Assembly: GCA_910586285.1 (NCBI GenBank)
Contig: CAJUGR010000025.1
Location: 1 to 17,574, forward strand
DNA length: 17,574 nucleotides
From: an uncultured Erysipelotrichaceae bacterium
GTDB taxonomy: Bacteria > Bacillota_I > Bacilli_A > Erysipelotrichales > Erysipelotrichaceae
Reading direction: 5' to 3'
How positions within the stretch are numbered: position 1 is the first letter of the stretch; each line of letters begins with the position of its first letter. Position numbers and translations under genes: made by a program. Shown piece by piece: positions 1 through 7,234 of the stretch. Under the pieces are notes generated by a model. The model ran no database searches. It was not told the origin of the DNA and worked only from the letters and a program-made list of their open reading frames with translations.

Positions 1-65
1 GAAAAATTGACTTTGTACAGCACCAGACCAAACAGCTGTATGCGTTGTTACTTCAATATCCGTAA
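1..65 (+). CDS. Possible 3' tail of a gene cut by the left edge
   Basis: Frame 3 is open from the first base to a TAA at 63-65 and would end in about 20 residues with the sequence IDFVQHQTKQLYALLLQYP. The composition is plausible for the end of a real protein, but the piece is far too short to identify. The alternative frame 1 stays open to 216, but it runs through the terminator hairpin at 171-212 and reads as low-complexity, so it is less likely. Nothing is known of the gene itself. This call is inference from reading frame only. Confidence 0.2.
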   Translation, partial: KIDFVQHQTKQLYALLLQYP

Positions 66-170
66 GAATATGACGAAGCAGTATTTCATGAATGAGAATG
101 TGCCTATCATGAATGTAAAAGCCAATTTTACCGCTTGTGGAAGTAAGCAGTTGATTTCATTTCGCAAAAA

Positions 171-212
171 AAAGAAACGGTATAACTTATATAGGGGTTA
201 TGCCGTTTCTTT
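171..212. terminator. Strong hairpin terminator, mainly for the leftward ABC exporter gene
   Basis: Arms 171-186 and 197-212 pair over 16 bp with a single G-T wobble, around a 10-base loop. Read leftward, the stem is followed by a run of T (complement of A166-173), the classic intrinsic terminator form, about 40 bases past the stop codon of the exporter. Read rightward, the T run is short (TTT at 210-212, inside the arm), so it may also stop incoming transcription from the left, less efficiently. Confidence 0.85.
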
Positions 213-252
213 ATAATTGATTTCTGATCGAATTCATAAAGAAATTGTTTTT

Positions 253-2028
253 TTAGGCCTCGCTGTGCAGCATCGTGTGGGTTTGGCGATCAAAGTCCAA
301 ACCTTCAAATTGTAGCTGATAGTATTTGGCGTAAACGCCGTTTTGTTTCATCAGGGTATCATGATCGCCACGTTCTGCCAAACCGCTTTCATTGATGACG
401 ATAATTTCATCGGCATTACGGATGGTAGATAAACGATGGGCGATGGTAATGGTGGTACGGTTTTTAGCCAATTCCTCAAGACTGCGTTGGATATGTCGCT
501 CACTTTCATTGTCCAATGCACTGGTTGCCTCATCCAAAATTAAAATCTTTGGATCTTTCAGAAAGACGCGGGCAATTGATATCCGCTGTTTCTGACCGCC
601 GGATAACCGTGTTCCCCTCTCCCCTACATAGGTGTCATAGCCTTCGGGTAAGGAACAGATGAAATCGTGAATATTGGCTTTTTTGGCAGCGTCCATAATT
701 TCATCTATCGTGGCATTAGGACGACCGTAAGCGATATTTTCCTGAATGGTTCCGGTGAACAGGTAGACATCCTGTTGGACGATACCGATCGCTTTGCGTA
801 AGGAATTCAGGGTAAGATTACGTACGTCTTGACCATCAATTCTCACTGCTCCTCCTGTAACATCATAAAAACGAGGCAACAATGAACAAATCGTGGTTTT
901 GCCGCCACCGGAGGGTCCGACCAAGGCAATGCTTTTACCGGCATCGATGTGAATGTTTATGTCATTTAGTACGGTTTCTTCTTCCTGATAAGCGAAAGAA
1001 ACATTTTCGTAATCGATGACTCCCTTTACATCCTGTAATACATCGGCATCAGGGGCATCTACGATCTCCGGTTCGGTCTCAATCACTTCCAAGAATCGCT
1101 TAAAGCCGGAAAAACCTTTTTGAAACATCTCGGTAAATTCCACAAGGATTTCAATCGGTGCGACAAAGATGTTAATATAGAGGGCATAGGTTGCCAAGGT
1201 GACCGGAGCCAAGGTGCCCATGGCGACAAAATAACCACCGGCTACCAAGATTACGATATATAACAAACCTTCAAAGAATTTATTGCCACCGTAGAAGATC
1301 CCCATGATCTTATAATTGTTTTCTTTGGATTTTAGAAAGCGGACATTGGATTGATAAAACTTTTCTCGCTCCAAGTCTTCATTCGCAAAGCTTTTGACTA
1401 CCCGAATTCCGGCAAGGGAATCTTGTAAACGGGCATTGACACCGGCGATCTTACGGCGATTATCGGTAAAGGTTTCCTGCATTCTTTTATTTTGATGATA
1501 TGAAAATACCAACATGATCATCGTGACACATAGTAAAATTAAGGTCAACGGGATATGAATAAAAGATAACAAGACAAAACTGCCGATGATTTTTATTAAG
1601 GAAATAAACAGGTTCTCCGGACCGTGGTGAGCGAATTCCGAAATATCGAACAAGTCAGATACAAGTTTGCTCATCATTTCACCGGTATTATTGCGATCAT
1701 AGTAGGAAAATGACAGCTTTTCGTAATGGTTGAACAAGTCCTGCCGCATATCGCTTTCCATGCGGGCACCCATAATGTGCCCTTGACCGCTTACATAGTA
1801 GCGGCACAATGCACGTACTCCGTACATGATGAACAATCCGATCAATAATAATCCCAAACTGTTTAAAATTGCTTCTTTGGTATCCAGATATAATGTCTTA
1901 TTCAGATAGTTTAATACTTGGGGGAAGGCAAGATCAATCACACTGATTAACAAAGCACAGATCATATCCAGAATAAATATTTTCCGATATGGACGATAAT
2001 AACGAATAAATTTTCTCATGACTTCCAT
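253..2028 (-). CDS. ABC exporter, fused membrane and ATPase domains (multidrug/lipid type)
   Basis: A 591-residue half-transporter that should work as a homodimer, or as a heterodimer with a partner not seen here, exporting drugs, lipids or peptides across the membrane with ATP hydrolysis. Residues about 15-310 form the six-helix type-1 exporter domain, with hydrophobic stretches near 17-35, 55-75, 140-175 and 255-295. Residues 337-575 are the ATPase: Walker A GPSGGGKT at 371-378, Q-loop near QQD 418-420, signature LSGGQ at 475-479, Walker B ILILDE at 495-500, and the switch histidine at 531 in TIAHRLST. Length matches single-chain exporters of the MsbA/YfiB/LmrA group. The ATG at 2026-2028 has a perfect GAGGAGGG site 7 bases upstream (2035-2042), which fixes the start. 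Substrate cannot be told from sequence. It is transcribed alone, away from its neighbours. Confidence 0.93.
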   Translation of the reverse strand: MEVMRKFIRYYRPYRKIFILDMICALLISVIDLAFPQVLNYLNKTLYLDTKEAILNSLGLLLIGLFIMYGVRALCRYYVSGQGHIMGARMESDMRQDLFNHYEKLSFSYYDRNNTGEMMSKLVSDLFDISEFAHHGPENLFISLIKIIGSFVLLSFIHIPLTLILLCVTMIMLVFSYHQNKRMQETFTDNRRKIAGVNARLQDSLAGIRVVKSFANEDLEREKFYQSNVRFLKSKENNYKIMGIFYGGNKFFEGLLYIVILVAGGYFVAMGTLAPVTLATYALYINIFVAPIEILVEFTEMFQKGFSGFKRFLEVIETEPEIVDAPDADVLQDVKGVIDYENVSFAYQEEETVLNDINIHIDAGKSIALVGPSGGGKTTICSLLPRFYDVTGGAVRIDGQDVRNLTLNSLRKAIGIVQQDVYLFTGTIQENIAYGRPNATIDEIMDAAKKANIHDFICSLPEGYDTYVGERGTRLSGGQKQRISIARVFLKDPKILILDEATSALDNESERHIQRSLEELAKNRTTITIAHRLSTIRNADEIIVINESGLAERGDHDTLMKQNGVYAKYYQLQFEGLDFDRQTHTMLHSEA

Positions 2029-2051
2029 GATGATCCCTCCTCAAGTTCGCT

Positions 2052-2080
2052 ATTATAGCGCACTTTAAGGAAAATTGCCA
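2052..2080 (-). promoter_or_regulatory. Promoter of the ABC exporter gene
   Basis: On the minus strand a perfect TATAAT -10 (2052-2057) is preceded 17 bases upstream by TGGCAA (2075-2080), a weak match (3/6) to TTGACA. The predicted start of transcription lies just before the ribosome binding site at 2035-2042, giving a very short 5' leader. Spacing and position support the call; the -35 is weak. Confidence 0.6.
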
Positions 2081-2216
2081 GAATTATCATCCGGCTTTTC
2101 GGCTTTTGATTTTGATTTTCCGATTCGTTTATCAGAGTTGTAAAATGTTATAAGGACAAGGGCACGATCTCATTTGTTTGATTATGAGGCTTTGAAAATA
2201 TTGTGGAATTCATGGG

Positions 2217-2244
2217 TTAAATCAAGCGAATTCTATGTTATACT
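2217..2244 (+). promoter_or_regulatory. Possible rightward extended -10 promoter
   Basis: TATACT at 2239-2244 is preceded by TG one base upstream (TGtTATACT), an extended -10. TTAAAT at 2217-2222 sits 16 bases before it as a weak -35. It points toward nagA, about 680 bases away, so it would give a long leader or serve the degenerate open stretch between. The call rests on consensus matching only. Confidence 0.4.
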
Positions 2245-2443
2245 AACAGAAAACAGGGGATCGTTATCTTGCATCAGAGGCGATTGCCGGGAAGGGGAGA
2301 AGAAAAAAGAAAATAACAACGTTCGGTTATTTATAAATAAAAGAATTCGTACTGCGTGGGATGAGAAAAAGGGCAAAGATACTTTGCGATTGAGAACGTG
2401 GCAGGGTATTAACAAATCGTGCAGTTCCCCAATAATATGTTAA

Positions 2444-2879
2444 AGAAATAAATGCCACAATAGAGAAATAATAAACTGGTTAATCATACCCTCGCCGAAA
2501 GCTGAGCCTTTCAAAGCGCAGTTGGCCGCGTTGGAGCGGATCGGATTGAAGAGCCTTCTGATTTATCCCAATCAGATACCAACCACCTTTGAAGAAAACC
2601 AAAAATTAGCGCACAAGGCGGAAGATAGCGGGAATTGCGCGGCAGGTTCCGGAAGCAGAAACGAGAAAGCATGTTATCACTTCAAAACCCGTGAATTTCG
2701 CAAGGCTTAGTGATGAGGCTGTAAAAGAAGCGGTATCGACACAAGGGATAATCAAGGAAAAGGATTATAGGAATTTTGAGAGTTTAGCGGTATCAAAGTG
2801 GTTAATCGAAAATCGGATATCGAGATTTTATATGACAATGAAAATAGCATACAGAATGAGCAGTGAATCTTCATTGTAA
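2444..2879 (+). pseudogene. Probable gene remnant, frame-broken, family not recognised
   Basis: Frame 2 is open from 2444 to a TAG at 2708-2710 and contains a protein-like run (residues such as PSPKAEPFKAQLAALERIG, then KSLLIYPNQIPTTFEENQKL) from about 2489 to 2620. Frame 3 is open from 2628 to 2879 and also reads protein-like (FARLSDEAVKEAV, then DYRNFESLAVSKWLIENRI). The two overlap and no good ribosome binding site precedes either. The simplest reading is one former gene of at least 130 codons broken by a frameshift near 2620-2640. I do not recognise the family. The alternative is chance open reading in non-coding DNA. Confidence 0.35.
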
Positions 2880-2904
2880 AAAGCCGTCAAAGGGTTTACA
2901 ATGA
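2871..2904 (+). promoter_or_regulatory. Perfect 10-bp inverted repeat ahead of the nagA ribosome binding site
   Basis: TCATTGTAAA (2871-2880) and TTTACAATGA (2895-2904) are exact reverse complements, separated by 14 bases. The right arm ends 6 bases before the GGAGG site (2911-2915) of nagA. It could be an operator for a dimeric repressor or an RNA hairpin that controls translation. It has no T run, so a terminator is unlikely. It does not resemble the NagR (GntR) operator that I know from Bacillus. Confidence 0.55.
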
Positions 2905-2922
2905 TGTCAGGGAGGATGCATT

Positions 2923-4032
2923 ATGAAAACAACAGTAAGTGATGTACGTTTTATTCAAAAGGATACCATGTGTTTTGGTGATTTACATATTGAAGACGGT
3001 TTTGTCGAACGGATTGATTATAAAACACCAAAGCCTTACAGTGATATTGCGATACCCGGGTTTGTGGATGTACATACCCATGGGTTTCACGGTATATCTT
3101 GTGCTGAATGCGATCCTCAAGCACTGATTCAACTGGCCAGTGAATATGCGCAGCGTGGAATTGTCGGCTTTGCGGCAACGATTGATTCACGGCCGCTGCG
3201 TGAATATGAACCTATTATTGCGGCTTATCGCAGTGCATTTCAAGGTGAATATCGTGGCGCGCGCTGTTATGGGCTTCATTTGGAAGGACCGTATTTGAAT
3301 CCGTTAGAAGCCAAAGATACCGATCCGCAAACTTATGAAGCTGTGAATCTGGACGAACTGGAACAGTTTTTAAGTCGCCATCATGATATTGTGCGGATCA
3401 TCAGTATCGCACCGGAGCTTCCTCACGGTATGGAAGCCATTGCCATGTGTAAAAACTTCGGGGTTCAGGTCAGTCTTGCGCATACCCGTTGCAGCTACGA
3501 ACAGGCGCAGGTCGCTATTGATCAGGGAATAACTCAGGTAACGCACTTTTGTAACGCGATGGAAGATATCGATCACCACCATGCTCAGGTAATGGATGCG
3601 GTCATCAATTCCGATATTCTCTGTGAATTGAACATGGATGGTGTTCATATCCAACGACCAATGTTAAAATGGCTGATTCGCTTATTGGGCGCTGATCGCA
3701 TTATGGCAATTTCTGATGGTTCCAAGTTCAGTGGATTTGAATATCCGGACGGTTATGTGCTGGATGAAACACATGTAGTAAAAAATGATGCCGTTTACAG
3801 TAACGGGCATTTATCAAGTTCTTTCCGTGATTTGCTTGATGCATTTCGCTATCTGTATCATGACTTGAATTGTTCCTTAAGTGATTGTATTCAAATGACC
3901 AGTACCAATGCGGGCAAATGCTTACAGACATGGAATTATGAGATCGGACTCGGGAAAAAAGCCGATCTAGTGGTATTGGATCATAATTTGGAATGTAAAG
4001 ATGTCATCATCAAAGGAAGACGATCATTATAA
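2923..4032 (+). CDS. nagA: NagA-like amidohydrolase (N-acetylglucosamine-6-phosphate deacetylase family)
   Basis: A 369-residue cytoplasmic metal-dependent amidohydrolase. Family members remove the acetyl group from GlcNAc-6-phosphate, feeding amino-sugar use and wall recycling. Visible motifs in order: the metal-binding HTH in PGFVDVHTHG (51-53), HLEGPY with the metal-ligand Glu121, His187 in SLAHT, His208 in THFCNAM, the substrate segment MDGVHI (238-243), and the catalytic Asp265 in SDG. The C-terminal GKKADLVVLD (344-353) is the usual return to the small beta domain. Length is typical (about 370-390). The ATG is set by GGAGG 7 bases upstream. The loop after HLEGPY lacks the usual KGAH, and SDGSKFSG replaces the usual TDA-type segment, so this is a divergent member and its exact substrate is uncertain. 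No nagB or transporter lies beside it. Confidence 0.82.
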   Translation: MKTTVSDVRFIQKDTMCFGDLHIEDGFVERIDYKTPKPYSDIAIPGFVDVHTHGFHGISCAECDPQALIQLASEYAQRGIVGFAATIDSRPLREYEPIIAAYRSAFQGEYRGARCYGLHLEGPYLNPLEAKDTDPQTYEAVNLDELEQFLSRHHDIVRIISIAPELPHGMEAIAMCKNFGVQVSLAHTRCSYEQAQVAIDQGITQVTHFCNAMEDIDHHHAQVMDAVINSDILCELNMDGVHIQRPMLKWLIRLLGADRIMAISDGSKFSGFEYPDGYVLDETHVVKNDAVYSNGHLSSSFRDLLDAFRYLYHDLNCSLSDCIQMTSTNAGKCLQTWNYEIGLGKKADLVVLDHNLECKDVIIKGRRSL

Positions 4033-4063
4033 TTATCATGATATATGATGTATTACGTTGCTT

Positions 4064-4090
4064 AGTTTACCATATAAACTGTCATTTTTT
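4064..4090 (+). terminator. Weak terminator after nagA
   Basis: AGTTTA (4064-4069) pairs with TAAACT (4075-4080) around a 5-base loop, and TTTTTT follows 4 bases later (4085-4090). The stem is short and AT-rich and the T run is offset, so this is a modest candidate placed about 30 bases after the nagA stop. Confidence 0.35.
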
Positions 4091-4105
4091 GATAAGGAAA
4101 AAGTA

Positions 4106-4177
4106 ATGAGAATGATAAGATTGGCACTCTATGACAGGATTATCGTACGGGCAAAAGTACATCGCAGAAAGAATTAA
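4106..4177 (+). CDS. Possible 23-residue basic peptide
   Basis: An ATG at 4106 has AAGGA 7 bases upstream (4094-4098) and opens a 23-codon frame ending TAA at 4175-4177. The product would be strongly basic with a short hydrophobic patch near its start (RLALYDRIIVRA). It lies alone between nagA and the XRE gene, right after the possible terminator, and no promoter is evident. It could be a real small protein, a gene remnant or chance; only the good ribosome-binding-site spacing argues for it. Confidence 0.2.
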   Translation: MRMIRLALYDRIIVRAKVHRRKN

Positions 4178-4230
4178 TATCTGATTTTAAGGATGAGAAA
4201 TATGGGCAATTTTGTCTTTTCGTGAATAAT

Positions 4231-4285
4231 AGTTTTCATATTGTGAAATACGAATGAAAACTCAAATTTTCTCATATAATATAAT
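4231..4285 (+). promoter_or_regulatory. Promoter and operator-like palindrome of the XRE regulator gene
   Basis: AGTTTTCAT (4231-4239) and ATGAAAACT (4254-4262) form a perfect 9-bp inverted repeat with a 14-base spacer. Immediately downstream are two overlapping TATAAT boxes (4275-4280 and 4280-4285). No good -35 is visible; its expected place is covered by the right arm of the palindrome. This layout suits self-control by the downstream helix-turn-helix protein. The predicted transcription start falls at about 4287-4292, on or next to the ATG at 4287. Confidence 0.55.
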
Positions 4286-4286
4286 C

Positions 4287-4637
4287 ATGAAAACAAATGT
4301 ATACACGAAACTTACTTTTGCGGAAATACTGGAAGATTCTATTAAACGTTCACCCTATAACAATGCACAGGTTGCGGAGCGCTTGGGCGTATCCAAGGGT
4401 ACGGTATCGAATTGGGTCAGCGGGATTCGTAAACCGGATATTGATATGATTATTCAAATATGCATTTTATTAGATGTCGATATCTACTATATGATTGGTG
4501 CCACTTTGCCCAGCGGTGAATTACGACCGAAGGAACAGGAAATGCTTATGTTGTTTCGGGAAATGAATGCCGAGGAGAAACTGGCGATCTTAAATATTGC
4601 TCATATTATTGCAAAGCAAACACCGCAAGAAACTTAG
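4287..4637 (+). CDS. XRE/Cro-type helix-turn-helix regulator
   Basis: A small cytoplasmic DNA-binding protein. From the ATG at 4287 it has 116 residues; an in-frame ATG at 4254 would add 11. I prefer 4287 because the TATAAT boxes and the right arm of the inverted repeat lie between the two ATGs. Neither start has a ribosome binding site. Numbered from 4254, the Cro/C1-type domain spans about 21-85: helix 2 in NNAQVAERLGV (36-46), recognition helix in SKGTVSNWVSG (47-57), then RKPDIDMIIQICILLDVDIYYMI. The tail has two helices (about 92-122), perhaps for dimer formation. It could repress its own promoter through the palindrome at 4231-4262. Targets elsewhere are unknown. The nearest genes are unrelated in function, so the neighbourhood gives no clue. 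Confidence 0.85.
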   Translation: MKTNVYTKLTFAEILEDSIKRSPYNNAQVAERLGVSKGTVSNWVSGIRKPDIDMIIQICILLDVDIYYMIGATLPSGELRPKEQEMLMLFREMNAEEKLAILNIAHIIAKQTPQET

Positions 4638-4662
4638 AGATAAGGCAGCTTATCTCTTTTTT
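4636..4662 (+). terminator. Intrinsic terminator of the XRE regulator gene
   Basis: AGAGATAAG (4636-4644) pairs perfectly with CTTATCTCT (4649-4657) around a GCAG loop, followed by T (4657-4662). The stem begins inside the stop codon of the gene. This is a clear intrinsic terminator. Confidence 0.85.
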
Positions 4663-4677
4663 GATGTAAATAAAATG

Positions 4678-4706
4678 TTGACAATATTTGTTAGGTGAGA
4701 TTTAAA
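4678..4706 (+). promoter_or_regulatory. Rightward promoter-like site facing the 3' end of the penicillin-binding protein gene
   Basis: A perfect TTGACA (4678-4683) is followed after 17 bases by TTTAAA (4701-4706, 4/6 match to TATAAT). No gene lies downstream on this strand; the transcript would run antisense into the tail of the leftward gene that ends at 4781. It could make a small or antisense RNA, or it could be a chance match. Confidence 0.35.
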
Positions 4707-4780
4707 TAGATAGAATATCGATTATATACGGTGCGAAGTTATAAGATGGTTCCTATATAACAACGCTTCGATGTGTGCAT

Positions 4781-6652
4781 TTATGGCTCTTTTTTAAACC
4801 AATAGGGACTGCCGTTGACGCTGTCTTGACCGCTGATCGGTTCGATAAGTCGCTCTTCCAGACCATCGCTTAATGCATACCAGGGACCGTCTCCATTGGG
4901 ATATAACGAATCAAAGGTTTTTTTGAAGATATCCTTGGCTGCGGTGTAATAGGTCTTTTCCAATTTCCGATTGTCATCAAAACCCGTCCATACAGCGACA
5001 GTGTATTGTGGATTGAAGCCAGCCACCCAACCGTCCCACTCACTGGTGCCGGATTTGATTGCGACTTTGGTATGAGGTGCATATCCGGACATGGTGGGGT
5101 AGGAGGTGGTACGATTACGCAGATCATAAGTTGCCGTTAACATTTGGTTTAATATCAATGTGGTATCACGATCCAGCAAACGTTTGTTTTGCGTATCCTC
5201 TTCATATAATACTTTGCCGTTGCCGTCATCCACCCGTTGAATGAGCGAAGGCTCATGGTATAATCCTTCCGAGGCAAACGTATTATAAATATTTCCTAAT
5301 TCATACACGGACATATTCACCGTTCCCAGTGCTTCGCTGGGATTTTCTTCCGATTGATGAATGCCGAAATCCAACAATGATTGATGCAGCGTTCCCGTTC
5401 CCAGAAATAAATGGGTTTTTACCGCATAAATATTATCTGACATAGCAATGGCATTCACCATCGAAATTTCCCGATACGGATAGCGATTCTCATAATTCTG
5501 CGGTTCGTATTCCTCGGTGCCGACTTGGAACGTAGTCGGCTGCGAGATAAATGTGGTAGCCGGTGTAAAGCCTTGTCGTAAGGCATTGTAATAAAGCAGC
5601 GGTTTGATTGTACTTGCGACTTGACGTTGCGCATACAATGCCCGATTGTATTGAGAGAGCGTATAATCCTTACCGCCGGCAATGGCTAAGACATGAGAGG
5701 TATACGGCTCTAATACGATCGCTGCACATTCCAATTCATCCATTTTATTCATTCCTTGTGAGATGGCCTGCATCAAAGCGCTTTGTACCTTAGCATCATA
5801 GCCGGTCATCACGTGGAGTGTATTGCTTTTATCGAGTAATCCTTTCTGATCCAACTGATTTAAAACTGCGGTGATGAAATACTCTTCATTACCGTAAACA
5901 GCCGGTTCTTCCTCATGGTCAGCATAGGTTAATTCTTCTTTGACGGCCGCCTCGTATTCCTTTTCTGTGATCACTCCGTTATGTACCAAAATAGCGAGAA
6001 TCAATTCCTGTCGATTTTTGGCATAATCCGGATGAAGATAAGGAGAATACAGAGAAGGACCGTTGGGAATACCAATTAACATGGCAATCTGAGCGATATC
6101 CAACTGTGCCAATTCCCGATCAAAAAAGAAATGTGCCGCATTACGGATGCCGTATACCCCATGACCATAGTATAACGTATTCAAATAGCCCTCCAGAATT
6201 TCTCCTTTACTGTACTGCATTTCTAATCGGGCCGCATAGAAAAACTCTTGGACTTTCCGGGACATCGTCTGTTCATTGGTAAGAAATAAATTCTTGGCGT
6301 ATTGTTGAGTAATGGTGGAACCGCCCTCCACAACTTCCCCCCGGCTCATATTATTCTTCATGGCTTTGGCAATTCTTATCGGATCAAAACCGGCATGCAG
6401 ATAAAAGCGCTTATCTTCTACACTGACAAAGGCATCCTGTATCCGTTCGGGTATATCGGATAACGGCGTCCATTCCATATTCTTTTTGAAATTGGATTCA
6501 TATAATACATTGCCATCCTTATCATATATGGTGATGCTTTTTCTTGTTTCACTAATATCCAACGTATCGAAATACGCATAAGTATATATGGTAAGCAACG
6601 CACTCAAACCTAAAAATACAATGACAAAGATGATTTTTTTCCAATGTTTCAT
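4781..6652 (-). CDS. Class A penicillin-binding protein (bifunctional transglycosylase/transpeptidase)
   Basis: A 623-residue membrane-anchored enzyme that polymerises lipid II into glycan strands and cross-links the peptides, outside the cell. One N-terminal membrane helix (about 7-27) follows a short basic start. The glycosyltransferase family 51 domain covers about 45-230, with catalytic Glu79 in VEDKRFYLHAGFD, GGSTITQQYAKNLFL (110-124) and the second Glu154 in ILEGYLNTLYYG. The transpeptidase domain covers about 300-590, with active-site Ser347 in STIK (347-350), SDN (405-407) and KSGT (533-536). All catalytic motifs are intact. It is near the short end for this class (PBP1A/PBP1B types are commonly 650-850), with no long C-terminal extension. 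AAGGGGTG lies about 9 bases before the ATG. It is monocistronic, convergent with the XRE gene and divergent from the argS operon. Confidence 0.93.
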   Translation of the reverse strand: MKHWKKIIFVIVFLGLSALLTIYTYAYFDTLDISETRKSITIYDKDGNVLYESNFKKNMEWTPLSDIPERIQDAFVSVEDKRFYLHAGFDPIRIAKAMKNNMSRGEVVEGGSTITQQYAKNLFLTNEQTMSRKVQEFFYAARLEMQYSKGEILEGYLNTLYYGHGVYGIRNAAHFFFDRELAQLDIAQIAMLIGIPNGPSLYSPYLHPDYAKNRQELILAILVHNGVITEKEYEAAVKEELTYADHEEEPAVYGNEEYFITAVLNQLDQKGLLDKSNTLHVMTGYDAKVQSALMQAISQGMNKMDELECAAIVLEPYTSHVLAIAGGKDYTLSQYNRALYAQRQVASTIKPLLYYNALRQGFTPATTFISQPTTFQVGTEEYEPQNYENRYPYREISMVNAIAMSDNIYAVKTHLFLGTGTLHQSLLDFGIHQSEENPSEALGTVNMSVYELGNIYNTFASEGLYHEPSLIQRVDDGNGKVLYEEDTQNKRLLDRDTTLILNQMLTATYDLRNRTTSYPTMSGYAPHTKVAIKSGTSEWDGWVAGFNPQYTVAVWTGFDDNRKLEKTYYTAAKDIFKKTFDSLYPNGDGPWYALSDGLEERLIEPISGQDSVNGSPYWFKKEP

Positions 6653-6782
6653 AACTCATCACCCCTTATGTGCTAGTATGCTCGTTTGCTTTGGGGATAA
6701 ACCTATTCGTTGTGCTGAATCCTTGAAAAGCGGTTTTTAATAAGGAAAACAGCGGAAAAGAATGAATTTTTGAAAGAACTAC

Positions 6783-6810
6783 TTGCACGTTATAAAAATT
6801 CTGTTATAAT
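6783..6810 (+). promoter_or_regulatory. Promoter of the ywiB-argS-rpoE operon
   Basis: TTGCAC (6783-6788), a 16-base spacer, then TATAAT (6805-6810) with TG one base upstream (TGtTATAAT), making a strong extended promoter of the housekeeping sigma type. It leaves a leader of only about 18 bases before the first gene, so no attenuator or T-box fits here even though the operon includes a tRNA synthetase. Confidence 0.85.
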
Positions 6811-6834
6811 GCAACAGGGTAAAGTGGTGATTGA

Positions 6835-7230
6835 ATGAAAAAACATGTGCTGGTAAAGCGAAAACATCGCTATACACAGGAACGGGATATCCTCTATCAA
6901 GGAAGCTGTAACATCGAGAAAAACGGCGATGGGTGGCGTTGTCGCTATGTGCAGGAATCCAAGGAAACAAGTGTTCAAATAGAAATTATCACCACCAAAA
7001 CAGGAATGGAGATTCACAGTCAAGGGGAAACAGAAAGTCGGTTGATCTTTGAGCGGGGAAAGCGAACCAAGGGATGGCTGACATCTGATTATGGAACCAT
7101 TGATATCGATTTGGATACAATAAAATATATTTGTCGGGATCAAATGATCACTTTGGTATATGATATTTATCATGGCGATGTGTTAAGCGGCGGCTACCAG
7201 ATCATTTGGAACATCAAGGAGGAGTCGTAA
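6835..7230 (+). CDS. DUF1934 (YwiB-like) small beta-barrel protein
   Basis: A 131-residue soluble protein of the YwiB/DUF1934 family, a lipocalin-like barrel family of unknown role. The assignment rests on length, on the alternating polar/hydrophobic strand pattern through the chain (for example CNIEKNGDGWRCRYVQES, IDIDLDTIKYICRD, GGYQIIWNIKEES), and on position directly before argS, as is common in Firmicutes. There is no signal peptide or membrane segment. The ribosome binding site GTGGTGA before the ATG is moderate. The stop is 4 bases before the argS ATG, and the argS ribosome binding site lies inside this gene's last codons, so translation is probably coupled. Its function is not known. 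Confidence 0.8.
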   Translation: MKKHVLVKRKHRYTQERDILYQGSCNIEKNGDGWRCRYVQESKETSVQIEIITTKTGMEIHSQGETESRLIFERGKRTKGWLTSDYGTIDIDLDTIKYICRDQMITLVYDIYHGDVLSGGYQIIWNIKEES

Positions 7231-7234
7231 TCGT

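Larger units (their letters stand above)
2043..2922. other. 880-base stretch without a convincing intact gene
   Basis: This gap between divergent genes holds the exporter promoter at its left end, a rightward promoter-like site (2239-2244), two open stretches in different frames that look like gene debris (2444-2710 and 2643-2879), and an inverted repeat before nagA (2871-2904). The 89-codon open stretch at 2174-2443 has an unlikely composition and overlaps the promoter-like site, so it is not called. The first part (2280-2460) is AT-rich and repeat-free by eye. No known riboswitch or T-box core could be recognised. Confidence 0.5.

Noticed and set aside
7..216. 69-codon open frame at the left edge starting with TTG
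   Set aside because: It runs straight through both arms of the terminator hairpin at 171-212, has no ribosome binding site, and its residues are lysine- and asparagine-rich without any pattern.
2174..2443. 89-codon open frame in the gap before nagA
   Set aside because: No ribosome binding site, unlikely composition (EGEKKKENNN), and it overlaps a promoter-like site. Probably chance.
2245..2520. Possible T-box or other riboswitch leader before nagA
   Set aside because: A GTGGCAGGG stretch near 2398-2406 recalls the T-box core, but the conserved T-box sequence, a matching terminator and a synthetase or amino-acid gene downstream are all missing.
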